NCBI RefSeq assembly: GCF_900115345.1
Contig: NZ_FOWC01000001.1
Span: forward strand, 744,001-808,000
Origin: Amycolatopsis rubida
GTDB taxonomy: Bacteria; Actinomycetota; Actinomycetes; Mycobacteriales; Pseudonocardiaceae
Length of the DNA: 64,000 nt
Reading direction: 5' to 3'
Shown: one piece after another, positions 57,399-64,000 of the stretch
Layout: each line of letters begins with the position of its first letter
Position numbering within the stretch: position 1 is the stretch's first letter
Made by a program: the position numbers and the translations under genes
The notes under the pieces: model-generated
Seen by the model: the letters and a program-made list of their open reading frames with translations, nothing else
Database searches by the model: none
What the model was told of the DNA's origin: nothing

Positions 57399-58244
57399 CT
57401 ACAGCGTCTTGGGCACGAACTTCCGCAGTTTCTCCAGCGTCTCGGTGTTCGCCGGGGTGTAGACCGACATCCGGATCTCCGAGCGACGGCCCGCGTAGAG
57501 GTAGGTGAAGTCGAAGGTGAGCAGGCCCGCTTCCGGATGCAGGTAACGCTTGCTCTTGGCCTGCTCGGTGTTCACGTCGTGGCGCTCCCACAGCTCCGCG
57601 AAGCACGGCGATTCCGCTTTGAGCCGTTTGACCAGCGACTTCCAGCCGGGTTCGGCCATGTGCTCGGCCATCGCGGCGCGGAAGGACGAGACCATCCGCG
57701 GCACGTTCTGCTCCCAGTCGACCATCCGCTCTTTCCACCGCGGATTGAGCAGGCACTGGACGAGCGTGTTGCGTTCCTCGTACGGGATCGCGTCGACGCC
57801 GCCCATCAGCCAGTCGTAGCCGGCGTTGTGGCCGAGCACGTCGAAGCGCGCGTTGCGGACCGCGACCGGGAACGGCTCCAGCTGGACCATCATGTCGTAC
57901 ATCGACGTGGTGATCGCGGAGCAGTTCTTCTTCCCCGTCACCGGCTCCGGCGCACCGGCGAGCGTGAACAGGTGCACGTGCTCGTGCGGGTCGAGCCGGA
58001 GCGTGCGGGAGATCGCGCTGAGCACCTGCTCGGACGCGTTGATGTCGCGGCCCTGTTCGAGCCACGTGTACCAGGTGACCCCCACCCCGGCGAGCTGCGC
58101 GACCTCCTCGCGGCGCAGCCCCGGCGTGCGCCTGCGGCCGCCGAGGGGCAGGCCGACCTGCTCGGGCGTGATCCGGCCGCGCCGGTTGCGGAGGAACTCT
58201 CCCAGCTCGGTCCGGCGCAGGCGGTCTTCGATGCCAGTGGTCAC
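57399..58244 (-). CDS. XRE-family regulator with MmyB-like ligand domain
   Basis: Predicted 281-residue regulator. The N-terminal HTH (residues 12-85) reads LGEFLRNRRGRITPEQVGLP, then TPGLRREEVAQLAGVGVTWY and EQGRDINASEQVLSAISRTL, a hallmark of the MmyB/XRE actinobacterial group; the C-terminal part (about 105-265) fits the MmyB-like ligand-binding region (FDVLGHNAGYDWLMGG). It is divergent from an MFS exporter, with repeated TACCAGG operators between. GTG 58244 starts it. Confidence 0.92.
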   Translation of the reverse strand: MTTGIEDRLRRTELGEFLRNRRGRITPEQVGLPLGGRRRTPGLRREEVAQLAGVGVTWYTWLEQGRDINASEQVLSAISRTLRLDPHEHVHLFTLAGAPEPVTGKKNCSAITTSMYDMMVQLEPFPVAVRNARFDVLGHNAGYDWLMGGVDAIPYEERNTLVQCLLNPRWKERMVDWEQNVPRMVSSFRAAMAEHMAEPGWKSLVKRLKAESPCFAELWERHDVNTEQAKSKRYLHPEAGLLTFDFTYLYAGRRSEIRMSVYTPANTETLEKLRKFVPKTL

Positions 58245-58247
58245 GAA

Positions 58248-58321
58248 TACCAGGTAAGCACAGCGTCGACCCTGTTACCAGGTAGTCCCAGTACCAGGAT
58301 AAAAGCACACCTGGTACCAGG
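58248..58321. promoter_or_regulatory. Repeated TACCAGG operators for XRE regulator
   Basis: TACCAGGTA at 58248-58256 and 58276-58284, TACCAGG at 58292-58298, and TACCAGG within a perfect palindrome CCTGGTACCAGG at 58310-58321. All lie in the 103 bp between divergent starts. The last, symmetric copy is 26 bp before the MFS ATG. Confidence 0.88.
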
Positions 58322-58347
58322 GTTTGCCGCGGCGGAACGTGGTACTC

Positions 58348-59790
58348 ATGACGACTACCACCACCGCCCCGGCATCGGCCATCGCCGCCGTCGGGACGCC
58401 GGAGAGGACGGGCCTCTCGTCCGCCGGCTTGATCACCGTGCTGCTGGGGGCGGCACTGCCGATCATCGACTTCTTCATCGTCAACGTCGCCCTGCCCACG
58501 ATCGATGCCGACCTGCACGCGTCCACCGCGACGCTCGAACTCGTCGTCGCGGGCTACGGCATCGCGTACGCGGTGCTGCTGGTGCTCGGCGGACGGCTCG
58601 GCGACACTTTCGGCCGCCGCAGGCTCTTCCTGCTCGGCCTCACGCTGTTCACGCTCACCTCGCTGGCCTGCGGCGTCGCCCCGGACGCCGCCACGCTGGT
58701 CATCGCCCGCATCGCACAGGGCGCGGCTTCGGCGCTGCTGCTGCCGCAGGTGCTGTCGATCATCCAGGCCGGCACGTCCGGCGAACGGCGCTCGCGTGCG
58801 ATCGGCATGTTCGGCGCGACCGGCGGAATCGCCACCGTGATCGGGCAGCTGCTCGGCGGCGCGCTGGTCGCCGCCAATGTGTGGGACCTGAGCTGGCGGC
58901 CGATCTTCCTGGTCAACGTGCCGATCGGGATCGTCGGCCTGCTGCTCGCGCGACGGACAGTGCCAGACAGCCGGGCGAGCAACCCGCTCGGCGTCGACCG
59001 CTGGGGCACCGTGCTGCTGGCCGTCTCGCTGCTGTCGCTGCTGCTCCCGATCATGGAGGGCCGCGCGCTCGGCTGGCCGTGGTGGAGCATCGCGCTGCTG
59101 GTGGTCTTCCCGTTCGCGGCGTACGGCTTCGCCCGCACCGAGCGGAAGCTCGAAGCCGCGGGCGGCACCCCCCTGCTGCCGCCTGCCCTGCTGCGCACCG
59201 CGAGCGTGCGGCACGGCCTGACCGTCGCGGTGCCGTTCTTCTGCGCCTTCGGCTCGTTCATGTTCGTCTACGCGGTGACCCTGCAGAACGGCCTGCACCT
59301 CGGCCCGCTCGGCGCCGGGCTGGCGTTGACCCCGATGGCCGTCGCGTACTTCACGACCTCGCTGGTCAGCAGCCGCCTCGTCGCCCGGTTCGGCCGCAAG
59401 ATCGTGCCGATCGGCGGGCTGATCCTCACCGTCGGGCTGCTCGTGCTCGCCGGAACCGCGCTGCTGGACTGGCCCGGCCTGTCGATCTGGCAGCTGGCCC
59501 CGGCGATGGTGCTGATCGGCGTCGGCAACGGGCTCGCGATGAGCACCCTGTTCCGCGTCGTGCTGTCCCGGGTACCCGCCGACCTGGCCGGCGTCGGCGG
59601 CGGCGTGCTGACCACGACCCAGCAGACGTCGCTGGCGCTGGGCGTCGCGGTGCTGGGCAGCCTGTTCGCCAGCCTGAGCGTGCCGGGCGCGATGGGCTAC
59701 CAGGGCGCGTTCGTGCTGGTCATCGGGATTCTGGCGGCGCTGGCGCTGCTGGTGAGCGGGCTGGCTCGCGCACTTCCCGATCCGCGCTGA
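58348..59790 (+). CDS. MFS exporter (DHA2/EmrB-like)
   Basis: Predicted 480-residue transporter with 14 helices. FFIVNVALPTIDADL in helix 1, GGRLGDTFGRRRLFLLGL (motif A) and ARIAQGAASALLLPQVLSII (motif C region) mark the DHA2 multidrug group; VGGGVLTTTQQTSLALGVAVLG lies near the end. The Thr-rich start is a short cytoplasmic leader. It is controlled by the divergent XRE regulator through the TACCAGG sites. ATG 58348 is preferred, as the upstream in-frame ATG (58324) lies in the operator zone. Confidence 0.94.
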   Translation: MTTTTTAPASAIAAVGTPERTGLSSAGLITVLLGAALPIIDFFIVNVALPTIDADLHASTATLELVVAGYGIAYAVLLVLGGRLGDTFGRRRLFLLGLTLFTLTSLACGVAPDAATLVIARIAQGAASALLLPQVLSIIQAGTSGERRSRAIGMFGATGGIATVIGQLLGGALVAANVWDLSWRPIFLVNVPIGIVGLLLARRTVPDSRASNPLGVDRWGTVLLAVSLLSLLLPIMEGRALGWPWWSIALLVVFPFAAYGFARTERKLEAAGGTPLLPPALLRTASVRHGLTVAVPFFCAFGSFMFVYAVTLQNGLHLGPLGAGLALTPMAVAYFTTSLVSSRLVARFGRKIVPIGGLILTVGLLVLAGTALLDWPGLSIWQLAPAMVLIGVGNGLAMSTLFRVVLSRVPADLAGVGGGVLTTTQQTSLALGVAVLGSLFASLSVPGAMGYQGAFVLVIGILAALALLVSGLARALPDPR

Positions 59791-59835
59791 GAATGAGACC
59801 GACGGAAAACTCCGCTCCCGGACGACGATGGAGAT

Positions 59836-60357
59836 GTGACGGAACCTCGGGTGCAGCCAGACCCGGCCTTCGCGCTGCTCGGCCTCTACGAGAAGGCCCT
59901 GCCGGAGGTCTATGGCTACCTGCTCGCGAGGTGCGGCGACCGCGTGCTGGCGGAGGAACTGACGTCGGAGACGTTCCTCGGCGCGGTCGCCGCTTGCCGC
60001 AAGGAGCACGTGCCGCCGGTGAGCACGCCCTGGTTGATCGGGGTGGCCCGGCACAAGCTGGCCGATCACTGGCGGCGCGCCGAACGGGAACAGCGCGGGC
60101 TGCGGCTCGTGCACGAAGCCGAATGCGACGTCGAGGATCCCTGGGACGAGCAGCTCGACGCCCTGCGCGCGCGGCAGGTGCTCGAAACGCTGTCGGTCTC
60201 GCATCGGGCGGTGCTCACCTTGCGGTATGTCGACGGTCTTCCGGTGCGCGACGTCGCCGCGTATCTCGGCCGGACCATCCACGCGACGGAGGCGTTGCTG
60301 ACGCGGGCCAAAACCGCGTTCCGCCGCAGCTACCAGGAGGAGGGACGCGATGCCTGA
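59836..60357 (+). CDS. ECF-type sigma-70 factor
   Basis: Predicted 173-residue sigma factor: region 2 (LYEKALPEVYGYLLARCGDR, AEELTSETFLGAVAACR, WLIGVARHKLADHWRR) and region 4 (LSVSHRAVLTLRYVDGLPVR, YLGRTIHATEALLTRAKTAF). It is shorter than typical ECF factors and has no anti-sigma gene beside it. It overlaps the following VOC-protein gene by 8 bp, so the two are co-translated. GTG 59836. Confidence 0.92.
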   Translation: MTEPRVQPDPAFALLGLYEKALPEVYGYLLARCGDRVLAEELTSETFLGAVAACRKEHVPPVSTPWLIGVARHKLADHWRRAEREQRGLRLVHEAECDVEDPWDEQLDALRARQVLETLSVSHRAVLTLRYVDGLPVRDVAAYLGRTIHATEALLTRAKTAFRRSYQEEGRDA

Positions 60358-61243
60358 ACCGTTCGACGCGCTCGCACTGCCCTCGACTCCGGCCGAGCCC
60401 GATCCGGCCTTCGCCGAGCAGCTGCGGGACGACCTTCGCCGCCTGATCCTGAACGGAGCGGAGATGACCACTTCCGAGACCACGCCCCAGCAGGCCGAAC
60501 TGGGTGCGCTGACGCCGTACCTGGTCGTAACCGATGCCCGGGCCGCGCTCGACTTCTATGTCGAAGTCTTCGGCGCGCGTCGCCGGTCCGAGCCGATCGT
60601 GATGGACGACGGCCGGATCGGGCACGCGGAACTCGCCATCGGCGGCAGCGTGTTGATGCTGGCCGAGGAGTTCCCGGAGATGGGCAACGTCGTCGCCCCC
60701 GCGGGCGGCGCGATGGTGCGCGTCGAGGTGCCCGATCCGCGGCGCTCAGTGCGACGGGCAGTGGAGCTGGGCGCGGACCAGCTGCGTCCGGTCGAGGACC
60801 ACGGCTACGGACTGCACGGCACGATCAAGGACCCATACGGCCAGCGCTGGCTGGTCGCACAGGCCGCACCGCGCGCGGAGGCGGCCGAGGAGCGCACGTA
60901 CCAGCACGGCGAGGCCGGGTACTTCACCTTCCAGGTGCCCGACGACGGCCGGGCCAAGGCGTTCTACGGCGCGGTGCTCGGCTGGCAGTTCAGCCAGGGC
61001 AGCCTGCCAACCGCGTGGGGCATCGAAGGCGACGGCCTGCCCGGCGGGCTGTGGGGCGGGTCGGAACTGCAGACCGGCTGGAAGCTGATGTTCGCCGTCG
61101 ACGACCTCGAAGCCGCGCTCGGCCGGGTGCGCGAGGAGGGCGGCCGGGCGGGCGAGGCGGAGAACCAGCCGTACGGCCGAACGGCGGATTGTGCTGACGA
61201 CCAGGGGATCGAGTTCTGGCTGTGGGAACAGCCACGCACGTGA
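60350..61243 (+). CDS. Two-domain VOC (glyoxalase/bleomycin-resistance fold) protein linked to sigma factor
   Basis: Predicted 297-residue protein: an N-terminal leader of about 45 residues (DPAFAEQLRDDLRRLILNGA) resembling the short segment found in sigma-linked proteins, then two VOC modules at about 52-170 (TPYLVVTDARAALDFYVEVF, IKDPYGQRWLVA) and 180-295 (GYFTFQVPDDGRAKAFYGAV, DQGIEFWLWEQ). It is coupled to the upstream sigma factor. Possible roles are a dioxygenase, a resistance protein, or a ligand sensor for the sigma factor; the sequence does not decide. Confidence 0.9.
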   Translation: MPEPFDALALPSTPAEPDPAFAEQLRDDLRRLILNGAEMTTSETTPQQAELGALTPYLVVTDARAALDFYVEVFGARRRSEPIVMDDGRIGHAELAIGGSVLMLAEEFPEMGNVVAPAGGAMVRVEVPDPRRSVRRAVELGADQLRPVEDHGYGLHGTIKDPYGQRWLVAQAAPRAEAAEERTYQHGEAGYFTFQVPDDGRAKAFYGAVLGWQFSQGSLPTAWGIEGDGLPGGLWGGSELQTGWKLMFAVDDLEAALGRVREEGGRAGEAENQPYGRTADCADDQGIEFWLWEQPRT

Positions 61244-61295
61244 CCTCGGCCAAAACCCCGGCGGCAAACCGGCCGCCGGGGCGCACACTCAAGGG

Positions 61296-61679
61296 ATGGC
61301 CGCGCACTGGACGCCCCGGGACGAAGCCGAGCTGACCGCCGGCTGGCAGCTGTGGCTCGCGCTGGGCTCGTGCGCCTGGCCGGGACCAGGCTGGGACGGC
61401 ACACCCGCCGAAGCCGTGCGCGGTCTGGAACGATGCTTCACCACCTGCGACGAGATTCTCGCCGCGTACGACCGGCCGGATTCCGCGGTCGCCGGACTGG
61501 TGCGCTCGATGATCCTCGCCGCCAACTGGACGCTCGAACTCTGGCGTGACGACGCGGACCCGCTCGATTCCGAGCGCGCCGCGCTGTTGCACGCCGACCT
61601 CGCCGCGTTCTTCGACCACGCGGAGAGCGTCCGGACCTTGCTGGCCGCGGGCGGCGGGTGGGCCTCGCTTCCGCTGTGA
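61296..61679 (+). CDS. Small Trp-rich protein of unknown function
   Basis: Predicted 127-residue protein, mostly helical: AELTAGWQLWLALGSCAWPG, ERCFTTCDEILAAYDRPD, MILAANWTLELWRDD, and AAFFDHAESVRTLLAAG. No family is recognised. A start at ATG 61296 with AAGGG just upstream fits well. It lies 52 bp after the VOC gene, same strand. Confidence 0.7.
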   Translation: MAAHWTPRDEAELTAGWQLWLALGSCAWPGPGWDGTPAEAVRGLERCFTTCDEILAAYDRPDSAVAGLVRSMILAANWTLELWRDDADPLDSERAALLHADLAAFFDHAESVRTLLAAGGGWASLPL

Positions 61680-61706
61680 CCCGCCCGCCGTCTGTCTGCA
61701 AAGGAC

Positions 61707-62117
61707 TTACCAGTGGGCAGGGCGTTTCCGCTCCGGCTCGTACGGCTGCGTGATGACCTCGATCCCGTTGCCGCCCGGATCAAGGAAATACACGCCGCGG
61801 CCGCCGTGGTTGTGGTTGATCTCGCCGGGGCCCTGCCCGCCCGGTCCGGCGTGGTAGTCGACCCCGGATTCCTTCAGGCGCAGGAAAAACGCGGCGAAGT
61901 CGTCTTCCGGAATGAGGAAGCAGTAGTGCTGGAGCCTGCGATCGGCGTCCGGCACGGTGGCGAAGTCGAGCCGTACGCCGTTGCTGGTTTCGACGGGGAG
62001 GAACGGGCCCCATTCCTCGCCGATCTCGAAACCGAGCAGGTGCGCGAAGAATTCGGCGGATTCCCGGTTGTCCCGGGACGGGACCATGAGGTGATTCAAT
62101 TCAAGAGAGCCAGACAC
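61707..62117 (-). CDS. Single-domain VOC family protein
   Basis: Predicted 136-residue VOC-fold protein. LELNHLMVPSRDNRESAEFF starts the first module half; HYCFLIPEDDFAAFFLRLKE and RGVYFLDPGGNGIEVITQPY the second, with Glu of the last motif in GIEVI as metal ligand. It may be a glyoxalase-like or bleomycin-binding-type protein. GTG 62117 is the start. It is convergent with the small Trp-rich gene (27 bp apart). Confidence 0.88.
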   Translation of the reverse strand: MSGSLELNHLMVPSRDNRESAEFFAHLLGFEIGEEWGPFLPVETSNGVRLDFATVPDADRRLQHYCFLIPEDDFAAFFLRLKESGVDYHAGPGGQGPGEINHNHGGRGVYFLDPGGNGIEVITQPYEPERKRPAHW

Positions 62118-62223
62118 GAAGCAATGCCTCCACAAGGCATCCCCGCACCTCCATGCCTCACCCAGCCGGTGACCGACACGCGATGCCGCCGTCGAACATA
62201 CCCCAGCCGCGGCCAATCTCCAA

Positions 62224-63531
62224 TCAGGAAACCGGAACTCGCCGCCGGGCCGCGCGCGGACGGCCGACGCCCTGCCAGGACAATCCGGCGTCGAGAATCA
62301 TCCGCGGGTCGAGCAGATTACGGGTGTCGACGACGTCGTCGCCTTCCATCGCGTCCGCGACCGCCACCCAGTCGAGAGTGCGGAACTCGGCCCATTCGGT
62401 AAGCACCACAACGACATCCGCGTCCTTGGCAACCTGATACGGATCGTCCACGACGGTCATCCCGGCGATGCCGCCGGACACCGCCGGATCGTAGGCGGTG
62501 ATCTCCGCGCCGAGCGCACCCAGCACCGAAGACACTGCCAGCGCGGGAGAATCCCGCAGATCGTTCGTGCCCGCTTTGAACGCCAAGCCCAGTACGCCGA
62601 TCCGCGCACCGGCCAGCGTTCCGCCGCAGGCGCCCGCGATCTTCGCCACGATCCGGTCGCGCTGGGCGATGTTCTCGTCGATCGCCGAGGTCAGCATCCG
62701 GAAGTCGTAGTCGACCGATTCGGCGACCTTGACGAGCGCGCTGGTGTCCTTGGGCAGGCACGAACCGCCCCAGCCCGGGCCGGGTTTGAGGAAGGTGCGG
62801 CCGATCCGCCGGTCGTAGCCCATGCCTTCGGTGACCAGGTCGATGTCCGCGCCGAGCCGTTCGCACAGTTCGGCGATTGAGTTCACATAGGACAGTTTGA
62901 GCGCGAGAAAGCAGTTCGCCGCGTACTTGACCAGTTCCGCGCTCGCCGCGTCGGCGACCACGACCGGGGCCGCGAGGTCGCCGTACAACTGCCCGACCCA
63001 CGCTGCGGCCGCGGGCGAATCCGACCCGACCACGATCCGGTCCGGGTTCAGGAAGTCTCGCACCGCAGTGCCTTCGCGCAGAAACTCGGGGTTGGACACC
63101 ACCGGCACGTCGTCGCGGCCGACCATCGCCTGGATCCGTTTCGCGGTGCCGACCGGCACCGTCGACTTCGTGATCAGCGCGCAACCGGCCGGCAACACGT
63201 CGCCGATCTCGGCGGTCACTGATTCCACCGCGCGCAAATCCGCGGACCCGCCCGCGCCCATCGGCGTCGGCACGCAGAGGAACACGCCCTCCGCGCCGCG
63301 AACGGCTTCCCGCGCGCCGACGACGAACGACAGCCGTCCGTTCGCCAGTCCGCGGGAAACCAGTTCGGCCAGTCCTGGTTCGAGGATGTCCACGCGACCG
63401 GCCGCCAGCCGGTTCACTTTCGCCACGTCCACGTCAACACAGGCGACGCGGTGCCCGAGGCTCGCGAGACAAGCCCCCGTGGTCAATCCGACGTATCCCG
63501 TCCCTACCACCACGATCCGAGCTGAGCTCAT
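62224..63531 (-). CDS. ugd: UDP-glucose 6-dehydrogenase
   Basis: Predicted 435-residue enzyme oxidising UDP-glucose to UDP-glucuronate with two NAD. The Rossmann start ARIVVVGTGYVGLTTGACLA, the TKSTVPVGTAKR motif, VSNPEFLREGTAVRDFLNPD, and GWGGSCLPKDTSALVK with nucleophile Cys258 match the family; C-terminal domain GVLGLAFKAGTNDLRDSPAL. It could supply glucuronate for surface polysaccharide, in line with the glycosyltransferase genes at 45-55 kb, though 7 kb apart. ATG 63531. It is divergent from the SDR gene with 173 bp between. Confidence 0.96.
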   Translation of the reverse strand: MSSARIVVVGTGYVGLTTGACLASLGHRVACVDVDVAKVNRLAAGRVDILEPGLAELVSRGLANGRLSFVVGAREAVRGAEGVFLCVPTPMGAGGSADLRAVESVTAEIGDVLPAGCALITKSTVPVGTAKRIQAMVGRDDVPVVSNPEFLREGTAVRDFLNPDRIVVGSDSPAAAAWVGQLYGDLAAPVVVADAASAELVKYAANCFLALKLSYVNSIAELCERLGADIDLVTEGMGYDRRIGRTFLKPGPGWGGSCLPKDTSALVKVAESVDYDFRMLTSAIDENIAQRDRIVAKIAGACGGTLAGARIGVLGLAFKAGTNDLRDSPALAVSSVLGALGAEITAYDPAVSGGIAGMTVVDDPYQVAKDADVVVVLTEWAEFRTLDWVAVADAMEGDDVVDTRNLLDPRMILDAGLSWQGVGRPRAARRRVPVS

Positions 63532-63704
63532 GACGCTGAAGGTGACAGCCGGAGTTGACCTCAGTGCTAACGGAAGCGGTCGCGGCCGAATACTCCTCGC
63601 GACGAGAAGCGGGTGAGGCGACACACTCCGGCGCACGTGCGAACGAGCGTTAACCTGGGCGCGGAGGTGCACCGCGGCACCGGAGAGCAGGAGGAAGGCT
63701 GAAG

Positions 63705-64000
63705 ATGCAGATCACCGACACCGCAGCGCTCGTCACGGGTGGCGCGTCCGGGCTCGGCGGGGCGACCGCCAAGGCGCTGGCCGCGAAAGGCGCGCGGGTG
63801 TTCGCCCTCGACCTCGCGCCGTCGATCGAGAAGGCCGAGCAGGTCGACGGAATCACCTACGTCGAGGCCGACGTGACCGACCCGGACCAGGTGCAGGCCG
63901 CCGTCGACACCGCGGCCGGCTCGGGCGTGCCGCTGCGCACGGTGGTCAACTGCGCGGGCATCGGGCCGTCCGCGCGCATTCTGTCCAAGAAGGGCCGCCA
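63705..64000 (+). CDS. Short-chain dehydrogenase/reductase, 3' truncated by window edge
   Basis: First 98 residues of an SDR enzyme. TDTAALVTGGASGLGGATAK gives the glycine-rich NAD(P) motif, VFALDLAP ends with an Asp that favours NAD, and TVVNCAGIGPSARILSKKGR carries the N-x-A-G motif. It resembles 3-hydroxyacyl-CoA dehydrogenase type II (HSD17B10-like). The Tyr/Lys active site lies beyond the edge. ATG 63705 follows GGAGGAAGG. Confidence 0.9.
   Translation, partial: MQITDTAALVTGGASGLGGATAKALAAKGARVFALDLAPSIEKAEQVDGITYVEADVTDPDQVQAAVDTAAGSGVPLRTVVNCAGIGPSARILSKKGR

Overview
The window is a high-GC actinobacterial chromosome segment, most likely from Amycolatopsis or a close relative in the Pseudonocardiaceae. 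This is inferred from base composition, GTG/ATGA start overlaps, a mycothiol-conjugate amidase, IdeR/DtxR-type iron boxes, a DosR/DevR-like regulator, a DUF5926 protein and a fused CydDC exporter. It looks like core-to-accessory chromosome. No phage, transposase, CRISPR array or rRNA was seen, and there is one tRNA-Gly.

Left end to 14 kb: a truncated exonuclease-like gene, a secreted nuclease-like/excalibur protein, a DevR/DosR-like response regulator, a WYL regulator divergent from an epoxide hydrolase with a palindromic operator between them, a 1.2 kb stuttering repeat tract, a single-GAF DevS-like histidine kinase, then the cytochrome bd locus cydA, cydB and fused cydDC. A DosR-type palindrome upstream of cydA suggests that the separated DevSR-like pair controls the terminal oxidase.

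14-27 kb: metal and iron genes. These are CutA, a GDT1/UPF0016 cation transporter, a DUF2470 protein behind an iron box, and a BfrB-type ferritin behind an unusual palindromic cluster of iron boxes. They are mixed with an IclR operon, arginine deiminase, a SigE-family sigma factor with its membrane partner, a cytochrome P450, and a tandem array of about 85 bp units. 27-30 kb: an Mca amidase and MFS exporter operon with three copies of a TetR palindrome.

30-41 kb: a rhodanese/DUF4328 pair, and a five-gene operon of LytS-type kinase, S49 protease, LytTR regulator, small membrane protein and sodium/solute symporter. Next come a mosaic intergenic repeat zone, an Fpg/Nei glycosylase and an ECF sigma factor fused to its own anti-sigma-like zinc finger, membrane segment and Ser/Pro-rich tail.

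41-64 kb: tRNA-Gly, a Tat-exported phospholipase C, a cluster of orphan immunity-like genes (Imm7, DUF2716, two unknowns), and a cell-surface operon. That operon has two paralogous membrane proteins followed by a 1224-residue glycosyltransferase/glycosyltransferase/FkbM methyltransferase, next to a GT-C mannosyltransferase-like gene and an acyltransferase. Then follow a NarL-type two-component pair, a decayed RibD/DHFR-like pseudogene, an XRE regulator/MFS pair with repeated operators, a sigma factor/VOC pair, UDP-glucose dehydrogenase, and a truncated SDR gene at the right edge.
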